A stretch of DNA of 64,000 nt. It comes from Methylobacterium thuringiense (lineage in GTDB: Bacteria > Pseudomonadota > Alphaproteobacteria > Rhizobiales > Beijerinckiaceae). The stretch covers positions 62,001 through 126,000 of the forward strand of contig NZ_BPRA01000017.1 in NCBI RefSeq assembly GCF_022179645.1. Reading direction: 5' to 3'. The stretch's first letter is position 1. Each line of letters starts with the position of its first letter. The notes under the pieces were generated by a model, which saw nothing but the letters and a program-made list of their open reading frames with translations, was not told the DNA's origin and made no database searches. The position numbers were made by a program, and so were the translations under genes. Positions 37,619 to 46,103 of the stretch are shown one piece after another.

Positions 37619-38238
37619 GCTGGCTCCTTCGTTCGGGAAGTCTCAAGGGGGTGGGACGCGGATACGGTTGCGCAGCGGGTCGTAACCCGGCCGGCGCCGG
37701 CAGATCGTGCCCGGACCCGACACACACCTGCCGCCAGCGACGTCCTGATGACGTCGACGGCAGCCGGACGGATCGTTGCACACAGTCTTCTGCGCTCGCG
37801 GCCCGGCATGCCGGAAACGCGAACACCTCGCTCATGAAGGCCGGGGCGCATGCGCGACCCGACGAGAACCCGCGGACGGATTCAGGGTGTGAGCGTCAAT
37901 GCGTTTCCGAGCGCCGGGTTTCATCCGGCGTTTCGAGAACACGATTCAGCCAGAAGGCCGGTTGCGAACCTGGCTGAGGCATCAGCCCCCAGGGTCGCGA
38001 AGCGCCGGGTCGGCGCGGTCCTGCTTCGGACACGTCCCGTCGAGCATGGGGCTCTCCCCGTCGAATCGGTGGTCGAAAGCGCCGGAGCGCAAAAGAAGCT
38101 TAGCCATTCGTGACCGCAGCGCAACCCGCATCGACGGCAATACGGGATTTCGAAGGCAGAAGCTTGGCCGAGCACGATCGCGCATGCCATGGAGGGTGTC
38201 GCGTGCGGCGGGGTGCAACGGCTGCGGGAGATTCCTCG
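37619..38238. other. intergenic stretch, nothing recognised
   Basis: About 620 bp without a supported gene lie between two divergent small genes. A short hairpin (GACGTC-loop-GACGTC near 37740) is the only structure I noticed. No RNA gene signature found. Confidence 0.45.
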
Positions 38239-38619
38239 ATGAAGGCCAGGATGCAGGAGCTGCTCGGGCTGCTGACGATGGTCGTCGAGCGCGTCGGCGC
38301 CGCCAACGCGCGCACGGCGCAGGCCGAGAGCCGGGCGGAGCGGATGAGCCTGATGCTCGACGCGCTGTCCGACGAGAACGCAGCCCTGCAGACCGAGCTG
38401 GACGAGGCCGAGGAGACCGCGCAGGCATCAGCCGAGACGATCCGCTCCCTGCGCGAGCAGGTCGAGGCCGGCGAACGGCTGGCCGAGATGCTCGAAGCCC
38501 GCGCCACGGAAGCGGAGCTGCGCATTCATCGGGCGGCCGATGCGCTGGGGCTGTCGGCCGCCGCCGATCCGTCGGTGCCGGGAGCCGAAGCGCCTCGTCC
38601 CTCGGTCGCCCTGCACTGA
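38239..38619 (+). CDS. coiled-coil protein of unknown function
   Basis: The 126-residue protein (start MKARMQELLGLLTMVVERV) is almost entirely heptad-like from about residue 10 to 100: NARTAQAESRAERMSLML, ENAALQTELDEAEETAQA and SLREQVEAGERLAEMLEAR are coiled-coil stretches. It has no signal peptide or membrane helix. The longer open frame starting at 38110 adds Arg/Cys-rich residues that look non-coding. Unknown role; it could be a small structural or adaptor protein. Confidence 0.55.
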   Translation: MKARMQELLGLLTMVVERVGAANARTAQAESRAERMSLMLDALSDENAALQTELDEAEETAQASAETIRSLREQVEAGERLAEMLEARATEAELRIHRAADALGLSAAADPSVPGAEAPRPSVALH

Positions 38620-38657
38620 GCGACCCGTGCCGCCGGGGCAAGCGCCCGGCAGCCTCC

Positions 38658-39230
38658 CTATCGCACGACGACGTTCGGCTTGATGGTCTCGTAGTCCTGG
38701 CGCTTGAGCACGCGCCGCGTGAGCAGGTCCTCGGGGGCGGCATAGGGCCGGTTGGCGATGATCGTCTTTCCGATCATCCCAGCGCCGAGCGCGTTGAGCG
38801 CCTCCACCGGCGCGGTGTTCAAGTCGACACCTTCGCCGGCTCCCGGTGTCTCGAGCGGCGCCTCGGCGGGCGTGTCGGGACTGGGCGGCGGAAGCGCGGC
38901 GGAACGCTCCAGTGCCGGCGCGGCCGGCGCGGGTGCGGTGTCCACGGGTGCCGGCCCGCTCATCGCGGGCGGGGGCGCACTCTCGGGCGATTGGGGCCGA
39001 GCCGCCGCCGTCGGCCGGCCGCCCGGATAGACCGAGCGCACGCCGGCCTCCGTCGGCTCGGCGAGCGTCGGCTCCATCGGCTTCGGCCGGCGGGCCGGTG
39101 TCTCGACGGCGGGAGGCGGCAAGGCGGCCTGCGTCGTCGCGGAGCGGGGACCGAAGGCCTGCCACAAACCGGCGAGGGCCGCGGCCAGCGCCACGAGGGT
39201 GAACCCGAGAAACAGCGTGGAAGCCTTCAT
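38658..39230 (-). CDS. membrane-anchored helix-hairpin-helix protein
   Basis: The 190-residue protein has one N-terminal membrane helix (LFLGFTLVALAAALAGLWQA), a long Pro/Ala linker (about 30-130), and a C-terminal helix-hairpin-helix domain like ComEA: VDLNTAPVEALNAL, MIGKTIIANRPYAAPEDLL and LKRQDYETIKPNVVVR. ComEA-type domains bind DNA without sequence preference in natural uptake, but many relatives have other roles. No competence genes are nearby. The ATG at 39230 is preferred over a TTG three codons upstream. Confidence 0.7.
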   Translation of the reverse strand: MKASTLFLGFTLVALAAALAGLWQAFGPRSATTQAALPPPAVETPARRPKPMEPTLAEPTEAGVRSVYPGGRPTAAARPQSPESAPPPAMSGPAPVDTAPAPAAPALERSAALPPPSPDTPAEAPLETPGAGEGVDLNTAPVEALNALGAGMIGKTIIANRPYAAPEDLLTRRVLKRQDYETIKPNVVVR

Positions 39231-39375
39231 AGGCGGCAATCGAGTCCTTCTTGGAGGGTCGGGCGCGACACGCGCGTCTGCACGGGCTTATCCGGCAGAC
39301 CACCGATCGACGCCACCCCGGCCGGCAAACGGTTCGCGGCCGACACAATCCCGGTCCGAGCCGGATTTGCGGATG

Positions 39376-40320
39376 TCAGCTCCGCTTGATTCCGGCCCGG
39401 CGCACGCCGCTGGATCCGGTGCCGTCGAGGGTGCCCGCGATGGCTCGCGCTACGGCGACGAGGGCCGTCACCATCGGCGTCGCCGGATCCCGGCGCGGCG
39501 CGACGAGGCCGATCACATGCGTCAGATCCGGCTCGACGATCGGGATCGAGCGCACACCCTCCGTCGGCCCCAGGGCGTCGGCGAGGATCGCCGGCATGAT
39601 GCTCGCCCATTGCAGGGTGCGCACATGGGTCATCAGCACGATCATCGAGTTCGACTCGAGGGTCGGGGCCGGCTCGCCCCCCGCGGCACGGAGCTGCTGG
39701 TCGATGATGCGCCGGTTCTGCATGTTCGGCGTCAGCAGGCAGAGCGGCATGCGCCCGGCCTCCGCCCAGGTGATCGAGTCGCGGTCGTCGTAGGGGCCGC
39801 CGGCCGCCGTGAGCAGACGATAATGCTCGGTATAGAGCGGGACCGAGATCACCCGGCCTGTCGGCTCGTTGTCGAGATAGGTCAGGCCGGCATCGGCCTC
39901 GAGATCGTCGAGCAGTTGGAAGATGTCGGCCGAGGTCGTCGATTCGATGGTGAAGCGCACGCCGGGATGGCGCTTGCGGTAGGGCGTCGTCAGCGCGGCG
40001 ACCATCGGCAGCGCGGTCGGAACCGCGGCGATGCGCAGGTTGCCGGTCAGTCCGCGCTTCAGGGACGAGACGTCCTCGTGCATGGCGCGGGCGTCGGCGA
40101 CGATGCGGCGGGCCCAGGCCAGCACCCGCTCACCCTCCGGCGTAAAGCCCTGGAAGCGCGAGCCGCGCAGCACGAGCTGCACGCCGAAGCGGTTCTCCAG
40201 CTGCTTCACGCCGGCGGACAGGGTCTGCTGCGTGACGTTGCAGGCTTCCGCAGCCCGCCCGAAATGCTCTTCGCGGGAGAGGGCGAGCAGGTAGTCCAGC
40301 TTTTCGATCACCCCATCCAC
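39376..40320 (-). CDS. LysR-type transcriptional regulator
   Basis: The 314-residue protein has an N-terminal winged helix (LDYLLALSREEHFGRAAEA, TQQTLSAGVKQLENRFGV) and a C-terminal substrate-binding domain (about 95-300). It starts about 98 bp past fdsD on the same strand, with a strong hairpin between. It is therefore probably co-transcribed in part with the formate dehydrogenase operon and likely controls it. LysR regulators beside fds genes (FdsR) are known from other formate users. Target sites would be T-N11-A dyads; candidate dyads occur before fdsG. Confidence 0.85.
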   Translation of the reverse strand: MDGVIEKLDYLLALSREEHFGRAAEACNVTQQTLSAGVKQLENRFGVQLVLRGSRFQGFTPEGERVLAWARRIVADARAMHEDVSSLKRGLTGNLRIAAVPTALPMVAALTTPYRKRHPGVRFTIESTTSADIFQLLDDLEADAGLTYLDNEPTGRVISVPLYTEHYRLLTAAGGPYDDRDSITWAEAGRMPLCLLTPNMQNRRIIDQQLRAAGGEPAPTLESNSMIVLMTHVRTLQWASIMPAILADALGPTEGVRSIPIVEPDLTHVIGLVAPRRDPATPMVTALVAVARAIAGTLDGTGSSGVRRAGIKRS

Positions 40321-40379
40321 CGCGCCGGCCCGCCCGCAGGCGCGGACCCGACGGTGGTAGAGCGATGCCGTGGTGCGCT

Positions 40380-40406
40380 CAACAGGCCGCTCGGCGCGGG
40401 CTGTTG
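40380..40406 (-). terminator. stem-loop between fdsD and the LysR gene
   Basis: CAACAG and CTGTTG close a helix extended by CCGC/GCGG across a G-G mismatch, with a 5-nt loop. It lies 12 bp past the fdsD stop without a T-tract, so it may attenuate rather than stop transcription into the regulator gene, or protect the mRNA 3' end. Confidence 0.5.
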
Positions 40407-40417
40407 AGCGTCGGGGT

Positions 40418-40708
40418 TCAGCCCGCGTCGCTGGCGCCCTCGCCGACGAGCTGCGGATCGCGCGTGGCGGGCCGCACCGGGCTCTCGGATTTCGGCTCCT
40501 CCGAAAGTGCCTTGACCACCAGCGGATCGACCTTGTCGCCCCCCGCCGGCAAATACGCCGTGAGCGCGCGGATCATCTTCGGCGCCCAGAAGGCGACGAG
40601 GTGCTTGTGGATGCCCGCGACCGCCTCGTCCTCCGGATAGGTCCGGAAGAACGTGGCGATCTGGTTCGCCATGCGGACGAGCTTTTCGTCGTTGGTGAGC
40701 GCACTCAT
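40418..40708 (-). CDS. fdsD: formate dehydrogenase delta subunit
   Basis: The 96-residue protein matches FdsD. Its signature is LVRMANQIATFFRTYPEDEAVAGIHKHLVAFWAPKM (positions 10-45). FdsD is a small accessory subunit of soluble molybdenum formate dehydrogenases, needed for an active enzyme. It begins 9 bp after fdsA, so it is the fourth gene of fdsGBAD. No fdsC/fdhD sulfurtransferase gene follows; the cofactor-sulfuration protein must be encoded elsewhere. Confidence 0.9.
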   Translation of the reverse strand: MSALTNDEKLVRMANQIATFFRTYPEDEAVAGIHKHLVAFWAPKMIRALTAYLPAGGDKVDPLVVKALSEEPKSESPVRPATRDPQLVGEGASDAG

Positions 40709-40717
40709 CGCCGGGGC

Positions 40718-43579
40718 TTACTCCGCCGCCTGCTGGGCTTCGGCGATGCGCGTCAACGAGAAATCCTCCTCGTAGAACCGCGCCTGCCAATCGGACGGGC
40801 GGTTGGTGCGGCGGACCTGGACCGCGGTCACCTTGTACTCGGGGCAATTGGTGGCCCAGTCCGAGAAGTCGGTGGTGATCACGTTGGCGCCGGTCTTGGC
40901 GTGGTGGAAGGTCGTGTAGACCACGCCCGGCTGCATGCGCTCGGTGATCTTGGCCCTGAGCGCGATGTCGCCTGAGCGGCTCTCCAGGGCGACGAGATCG
41001 TCGTTGACGATGCCGCGCACCTCCGCGTCGAACGGATGGATCTCCAGCACGTCCTCCTCGTGCCAGCGCGAGTTCTCCGTGCGGCGGGTCTGCGCGCCGA
41101 CATTATACTGCGACAGGATACGGCCGGTGGTCAGGATCAGCGGGAACTTCGCCCCCGTGCGCTCCTCGGTGGCGACGTATTCCGTGATCATGAAGCGGCC
41201 CTTGCCGCGCACGAACCTGTCGACGTGCATCATCGGGGTGCCCTGGGGCGCCTTGTCGTTGCACGGCCACTGGATGGAGCCGAGTTCGTCGAGCTTGGCG
41301 AAGCTGACGCCGGCGAAGCTCGGGGTCAGCGCCGCGATCTCGTCCATGATCTCGGAGGGGTGGTTGTACTCCATCTTGTAGCCCAGCGCGTTGGAGAGCA
41401 GCACCGTGCCCTCCCAGTCGCCGTAGCCGCCCTTGGGCGCCATGACCTTGCGCACGCGGGAGATCCGGCGCTCGGCGTTGGTGAAGGTGCCGTCCTTCTC
41501 GAGGAACGAGGCGCCCGGCAGGAAGACGTGGGCGTATTTCGCGGTCTCGTTCAGGAACAGATCCTGGATCACGATGCACTCCATGGCCATGAGGCCGGAG
41601 GTGACGTGATGCGTGTCGGGGTCCGACTGCGCGATGTCCTCGCCCTGGATGTACATGCCCTTGAAGGCGCCATCGACGGCCTCGTCGAGCATGTTGGTGA
41701 TGCGCAGGCCCGGCGCGTTGTCGAGCTTTGCGCCCCACAGGGCCTCGAAGCTCTCGCGGGTGGAATCGTCCGAGACGTGGCGGTAGCCGGGCAACTCGTG
41801 CGGGAAGGAGCCCATGTCGCAGGAGCCCTGAACGTTGTTCTGCCCGCGCAGCGGGTTCACGCCGGCGCCGACCATGCCGATGTTGCCGGTGGCCATGGCG
41901 ATGTTGGCCATGCCCATGACCATGGTCGAGCCCTGGCTGTGCTCGGTGACGCCGAGACCGTAATAGATCGCACCGTTGCCGCCGGTGGCGTAGAGGCGCG
42001 CCGCGGCGCGCAGATCCGCCGGGTTGACGCCAGTGAACGCCTCGGCCGATTCCGGCGAGTTGCGCTCCTCGGCGATGAAGCGGGCCCAGGATTCGAACTC
42101 GGCGAGGTCGCAGCGCTCGCGGACGTAAGCCTCGTCGATCAGGCCCTCGGTGACGATGACGTGGGCGAAGGCGTTGATGAAGGCGACGTTGGAGCCGGGC
42201 TTCAGCGGCAGGTGGTAGTCGGCCTTGATGTGCGGCGACTTCACGAGGTCGATCTTGCGCGGATCTGCGACGATGAGCCGGGCGCCCTCGCGGATGCGCT
42301 TCTTCATGCGCGAGGCGAAAACCGGGTGGCCGTCGGTCGGGTTCGCGCCGATGACGAGGATCACGTCGGACTTCTCGACGGACTTGAAGTCCTGCGTGCC
42401 AGCCGAGGTGCCGAGCGTCGACATCAGGCCGTAGCCGGTCGGCGAATGGCAGACGCGGGCGCAGGTGTCGACGTTGTTGTTGCCGAAGGCGGCGCGCACG
42501 AGCTTCTGGACGAGGTAGGCCTCCTCGTTGGTGCAGCGCGACGAGGTGATGCCGCCGACCGAGTCCTTGCCGTACTTCGCCTGGATGCGCTTGAACTCGG
42601 AGGCGGCGCGGTCGATCGCGACCTCCCACGAGACTTCCTGCCAGGGATCCGTGATCTTGTCGCGGATCATCGGCTTGGTGATGCGGTCCTTGTGGGTCGA
42701 GTAGCCGTAGGCGAAGCGGCCCTTGACGCAGCTATGGCCCTCGTTGGCCTTGCCGTCCTTGAACGGCACCATGCGGATGACCTTGTCGCCCTGCATCTCG
42801 GCCTTGAACGAGCAGCCGACGCCGCAATAGGCGCAGGTGGTCACGGCTGAGTGGTCGGGCTGGCCGAACTCGTGGACCGACTTCTCCTGCAGGGTCGCGG
42901 TCGGGCAGGCCTGGACGCAGGCGCCGCAGGACACGCATTCGGACTGCATGAAGTTCGTCGGACCCGCCGCCACGCGGCTGTCGAAGCCGCGGCCGGAGAT
43001 GGTCAGCGCGAAGGTGCCCTGCGTCTCCTCGCAGGCGCGGACGCAGCGGTTGCAGACGATGCACTTCGAGGGATCGTAGGTGAAGTACGGGTTCGACTCG
43101 TCCTTCGGCAGGTACTTTTCCGAGGTCGGCTTGACGTGGTTCTCGCCGTCGTAGCCGTAGCGGACGCCGCGCAGGCCGACTTGGCCCGCCGTGTCCTGCA
43201 ACTCGCAATCGCCGTTGGCCGCGCAGGACAGGCAGTCGAGCGGGTGGTCGGAGATGTAGAGCTCCATTACGCCCTTGCGCAGGCGGTGCAGCTTGTCCGT
43301 CTGCGTCTTCACGACCATGCCGTCCTCGGCCGGCGTGGTGCAGGAGGCGGGGGTTCCGCGGCGGCCCTCGATCTCGACGAGGCACATCCGGCAGGAGCCG
43401 AACGGCTCCAGCGAATCCGTCGCGCAGAGCTTCGGGATCTTGGTGCCCATGTGCATCGCAGCCGACATCACCGAGGTGCCCGCGGGCACGGTGACGGTCT
43501 CGCCGTCGATGGTCAGGCTCACCGTCTTCTCGCTGACGCGGATCGGCGTGCCGTAGTCGATTTCCTTGATGAGGCTCAT
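40718..43579 (-). CDS. fdsA: formate dehydrogenase alpha (catalytic) subunit
   Basis: FdsA oxidises formate to CO2 at a bis-molybdopterin (or tungsten) centre. The 953-residue protein starts with a NuoG-like [2Fe-2S] domain (Cys52, 63, 66, 80), then His112/Cys116/Cys119/Cys125. Two CxxCxxCxxxC clusters follow (173-183 and 215-225). The proximal [4Fe-4S] set is Cys249, 252, 256 and 284, then comes the molybdopterin domain. The metal-ligand region is DTCARVCHSPT with Cys377 and His378, so this is a Cys-type, not a selenocysteine, enzyme. It sits 10 bp after fdsB. Equivalent to FDH2 of Methylorubrum by organisation. Confidence 0.96.
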   Translation of the reverse strand: MSLIKEIDYGTPIRVSEKTVSLTIDGETVTVPAGTSVMSAAMHMGTKIPKLCATDSLEPFGSCRMCLVEIEGRRGTPASCTTPAEDGMVVKTQTDKLHRLRKGVMELYISDHPLDCLSCAANGDCELQDTAGQVGLRGVRYGYDGENHVKPTSEKYLPKDESNPYFTYDPSKCIVCNRCVRACEETQGTFALTISGRGFDSRVAAGPTNFMQSECVSCGACVQACPTATLQEKSVHEFGQPDHSAVTTCAYCGVGCSFKAEMQGDKVIRMVPFKDGKANEGHSCVKGRFAYGYSTHKDRITKPMIRDKITDPWQEVSWEVAIDRAASEFKRIQAKYGKDSVGGITSSRCTNEEAYLVQKLVRAAFGNNNVDTCARVCHSPTGYGLMSTLGTSAGTQDFKSVEKSDVILVIGANPTDGHPVFASRMKKRIREGARLIVADPRKIDLVKSPHIKADYHLPLKPGSNVAFINAFAHVIVTEGLIDEAYVRERCDLAEFESWARFIAEERNSPESAEAFTGVNPADLRAAARLYATGGNGAIYYGLGVTEHSQGSTMVMGMANIAMATGNIGMVGAGVNPLRGQNNVQGSCDMGSFPHELPGYRHVSDDSTRESFEALWGAKLDNAPGLRITNMLDEAVDGAFKGMYIQGEDIAQSDPDTHHVTSGLMAMECIVIQDLFLNETAKYAHVFLPGASFLEKDGTFTNAERRISRVRKVMAPKGGYGDWEGTVLLSNALGYKMEYNHPSEIMDEIAALTPSFAGVSFAKLDELGSIQWPCNDKAPQGTPMMHVDRFVRGKGRFMITEYVATEERTGAKFPLILTTGRILSQYNVGAQTRRTENSRWHEEDVLEIHPFDAEVRGIVNDDLVALESRSGDIALRAKITERMQPGVVYTTFHHAKTGANVITTDFSDWATNCPEYKVTAVQVRRTNRPSDWQARFYEEDFSLTRIAEAQQAAE

Positions 43580-43589
43580 GGCTGCTTCC

Positions 43590-45149
43590 TCACTCGGCCG
43601 CGACGGGCAGCTGGCTGCCGCGCGTAAAATCTTCGGGGAAATGCGTGATCGCGCTCATCACCGGCATGGGGGTCAACCCGCCCATGGCGCAGAGCGATCC
43701 GTCGGTCATGATCTCGCAGAGATCCTTGACCAGCTCGATGTTGGCCTCCGGGCGGTTGCCCGCGATGACCTTGTCCATGGTCTCGACGCCGCGCGTCGCA
43801 CCGATGCGGCAGGGCGTGCACTTGCCACAGGATTCGGTGGCGCAGAACTCGAAGGCGAAGCGCGCTTGTTTGGCCATGTCGACGGTGTCGTCAAACACGA
43901 CGATGCCGCCATGCCCGACGAGGCCCTTGGCCGCCGCCATCTTCTCGTAGTCCAGCGGCGTATCGAGCAGGTTGTCGGGGAAGTAGGCGCCGAGGGGGCC
44001 GCCGACCTGCACCGCCCGCACCGGCCGGCCGGAGAAGGTACCGCCACCGAAATCCTCGATGATCTCGCGGATCGTGATGCCGAAGGCGTACTCGATCAGG
44101 CCACCCTGCTTGATGTTGCCGGCGAGCTGGATCGGCAGCGTGCCGAGCGAGCGGCCCATGCCGTACTCGGCATAGGCCTTGGCGCCGTGCTCCAGGATCC
44201 ACGGCACCGCCGTGAAGGTCATGACGTTGTTGACCAGCGTCGGCTTGCCCATGAAGCCCTTGAGGGCCGGGATCGGCGGCTTGGCGCGCACGAGCCCGCG
44301 GCGGCCCTCCAGGCTCTCCAGCAGCGAGGTCTCCTCGCCGCAAATGTAAGCGCCGGCTCCGAGGCGAACCTCCAGGTGGAAGGTCTTGCCGGAGCCCAGG
44401 ATGTTCTCGCCGAGGGTGCCCGCCTTGACGCCGTTGGCGATGGCGTCGCGCATGGTGCGGAACGCCTGCGGGTATTCCGAACGGCAATAGATGTAGCCGC
44501 GGGTCGCGCCGACGGCGACGGCGGCGATGGTCATGCCCTCGATCAGGTTGAAGGGGTCGCCCTCCATCATGATGCGGTCGGCGAAGGTACCGGAATCGCC
44601 TTCGTCCGCGTTGCAGACCACGTATTTGCGCTCGTTCTCGGCGAGCATCACCGTGTTCCACTTGATGCCGGCCGGGAAACCGGCGCCGCCGCGTCCGCGG
44701 AGCCCCGAATCCTTGACCTGCTCGACGACTTTCGCCGGTCCGAGCTTCAGCGCGGCTTCGAGGCCGCGATAGCCGCCATGCGCCCGGTAATCCTCGACGG
44801 AGACCGGATCGACCACGCCGCAGCGGTGGAAGGTCAGGCGGTGCTGGCGCTTGAGGAAGGGGATCTCTTCCGGGTTGCCGAGGCGCAGCGCATGCGCGCC
44901 GCCCTCATGCAGGCCGGCATCGAGCAGGCCTTCGACGTCGGCATAGGTCACCGGGCCGTAGGCGATGCGGCCCTCGGCCGTCGCGACCTCGACCATCGGC
45001 TCGAGCCAGAGCAGGCCGCGGGTGCCGGTGCGGACGATCTCGACGTCGAGACCGCGCTGTTCGGCGCCGGAAAAGATCGCGCGGGCGACGCGGTTGGCGC
45101 CGAGGCCGAGGGCGACGGCGTCCTTGGGGACGAAGATCTTGATGCTCAT
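43590..45149 (-). CDS. fdsB: formate dehydrogenase beta (FMN) subunit
   Basis: FdsB takes electrons from FdsA and reduces NAD. The 519-residue protein has an N-terminal thioredoxin-like [2Fe-2S]-fold extension (about 1-110), and a NuoF-like core with the FMN/NADH loop LRGRGGAGFPAGIKW. It also has YVVCNADEGDSGTF, YICGEETSLLESLEG and the C-terminal [4Fe-4S] motif ESCGKCTPCRIG with a later Cys. The start overlaps the fdsG stop by 4 nt, indicating coupling. Confidence 0.95.
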   Translation of the reverse strand: MSIKIFVPKDAVALGLGANRVARAIFSGAEQRGLDVEIVRTGTRGLLWLEPMVEVATAEGRIAYGPVTYADVEGLLDAGLHEGGAHALRLGNPEEIPFLKRQHRLTFHRCGVVDPVSVEDYRAHGGYRGLEAALKLGPAKVVEQVKDSGLRGRGGAGFPAGIKWNTVMLAENERKYVVCNADEGDSGTFADRIMMEGDPFNLIEGMTIAAVAVGATRGYIYCRSEYPQAFRTMRDAIANGVKAGTLGENILGSGKTFHLEVRLGAGAYICGEETSLLESLEGRRGLVRAKPPIPALKGFMGKPTLVNNVMTFTAVPWILEHGAKAYAEYGMGRSLGTLPIQLAGNIKQGGLIEYAFGITIREIIEDFGGGTFSGRPVRAVQVGGPLGAYFPDNLLDTPLDYEKMAAAKGLVGHGGIVVFDDTVDMAKQARFAFEFCATESCGKCTPCRIGATRGVETMDKVIAGNRPEANIELVKDLCEIMTDGSLCAMGGLTPMPVMSAITHFPEDFTRGSQLPVAAE

Positions 45150-45619
45150 GCCCGGGACTCCTTCAAAGCGGCGTCCAGGCTGTCGGCGCTGAGGCGCACG
45201 AGGGGCTCCTCGCCGATCATCGCGGCAGGGCCGTTGGAGCAGAGACCGAGGCAGTAAACCGGCTCGACCGTGACCTCGCCGTCGGCGGTGGTGCCGTGCC
45301 AGTCGATGCCGAGACGCTGCAGGATCTCGCCATGTAGCCGCTCCGAGCCCATGGCCTGACAGGCCTCGGCGCGGCAGAGCTTCACCTGCTGGCGTCCGGC
45401 CGGCGCCTTGCGGAAGTCGTGGTAGAATGTGATGCAGCCATGCACTTCGGCGCGCGAGAGGTTCAGCGCGTCGGCGATGATCGGCACCGCGGCCTCGTCG
45501 ACGTAGCCAAATTCCTCCTGCAAGGCATGCAGGATCGGGAGCGTCGCGCCTTCGAGGTGCTTATGCTCGGCGACGATCCCAGCCGCGCGCGAAGCGCTCC
45601 AAGGCTCGGGACTCGACAT
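45146..45619 (-). CDS. fdsG: formate dehydrogenase gamma ([2Fe-2S]) subunit
   Basis: The 157-residue protein is NuoE-like and links FdsB to the electron path with one [2Fe-2S] cluster. Ligand cysteines lie in VKLCRAEACQAMG and PVYCLGLCSNGPAAMI, as in NuoE (CxxxxC then CxxxC). It opens the operon fdsGBAD. The start ATG at 45619 follows AGGA. The leader contains a cluster of inverted repeats suited to LysR control. Confidence 0.94.
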   Translation of the reverse strand: MSSPEPWSASRAAGIVAEHKHLEGATLPILHALQEEFGYVDEAAVPIIADALNLSRAEVHGCITFYHDFRKAPAGRQQVKLCRAEACQAMGSERLHGEILQRLGIDWHGTTADGEVTVEPVYCLGLCSNGPAAMIGEEPLVRLSADSLDAALKESRA

Positions 45620-45629
45620 GTTTTCCTAC

Positions 45630-45662
45630 CCAAATTGGTCTTGTTCTAAAAGCCAATTGAAC
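45630..45662 (-). promoter_or_regulatory. candidate operator cluster before fdsG
   Basis: Two dyads occur within 33 bp just upstream of the fdsG start: CCAAATTGG (45630-45638) and GTTC at 45643 with GAAC at 45659-45662 around an A/T-rich centre. A CCAATTG half-repeat lies inside the second. Symmetric AT-rich sites spaced like this are typical of LysR operators; the promoter boxes themselves I could not place. Confidence 0.4.
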
Positions 45663-46103
45663 AGGAAAGGCGATATAATTCAATCAAACGGACCCGTCGG
45701 GCGACAAAAGATTTTTGTCAGGAGCGGTCGGCCCGTAGCAGCCGCACGACCTCAGGCCAGGCATCGGATGCATCACAGCGTGTGCGTACTCGTATCTCGC
45801 CACGACGATGACTTTGCCACTGCGATGCCGAAGCGATCGAGGTCGGCGGTCAGCGTCTTGCCGGCCGAGACCGTGCCGCCGTCGAAGAGGGACGCACCGA
45901 GGGCATGGTCGGAACGGGAATGCATGAAGACGAGAAGCCCGAGCGCTCTGCGGCGCGCCCGGACGCGCATTCCTGCTTGCCAACGGCGAAGGACCCGAAG
46001 AGTCGAAGCCTGCAACCATTGATATGACGGCTTTTCTTTACGGTTCTCCCGGCATGGTCCCAGCCAGACGTCATGGCGGCGGAGGCCTGCCGCGCGGTTC
46101 CCG
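45663..46103. other. intergenic stretch upstream of the exopolysaccharide locus
   Basis: A TATAAT (45674-45679) on the plus strand sits in an AT-richer patch that may drive divergent transcription. The open frames at 45773-46132 (minus) and 45618-46022 (plus) have no domain or ribosome-binding site and are not called as genes. Confidence 0.4.

Noticed and set aside
37740-37762. GACGTC inverted repeat as a regulatory site
   Set aside because: It is short, isolated and not positioned at a recognisable promoter.
41036-42850. A 604-residue plus-strand open frame antisense to fdsA
   Set aside because: It is an artefact of GC-rich codon bias on the opposite strand, with no known domain.
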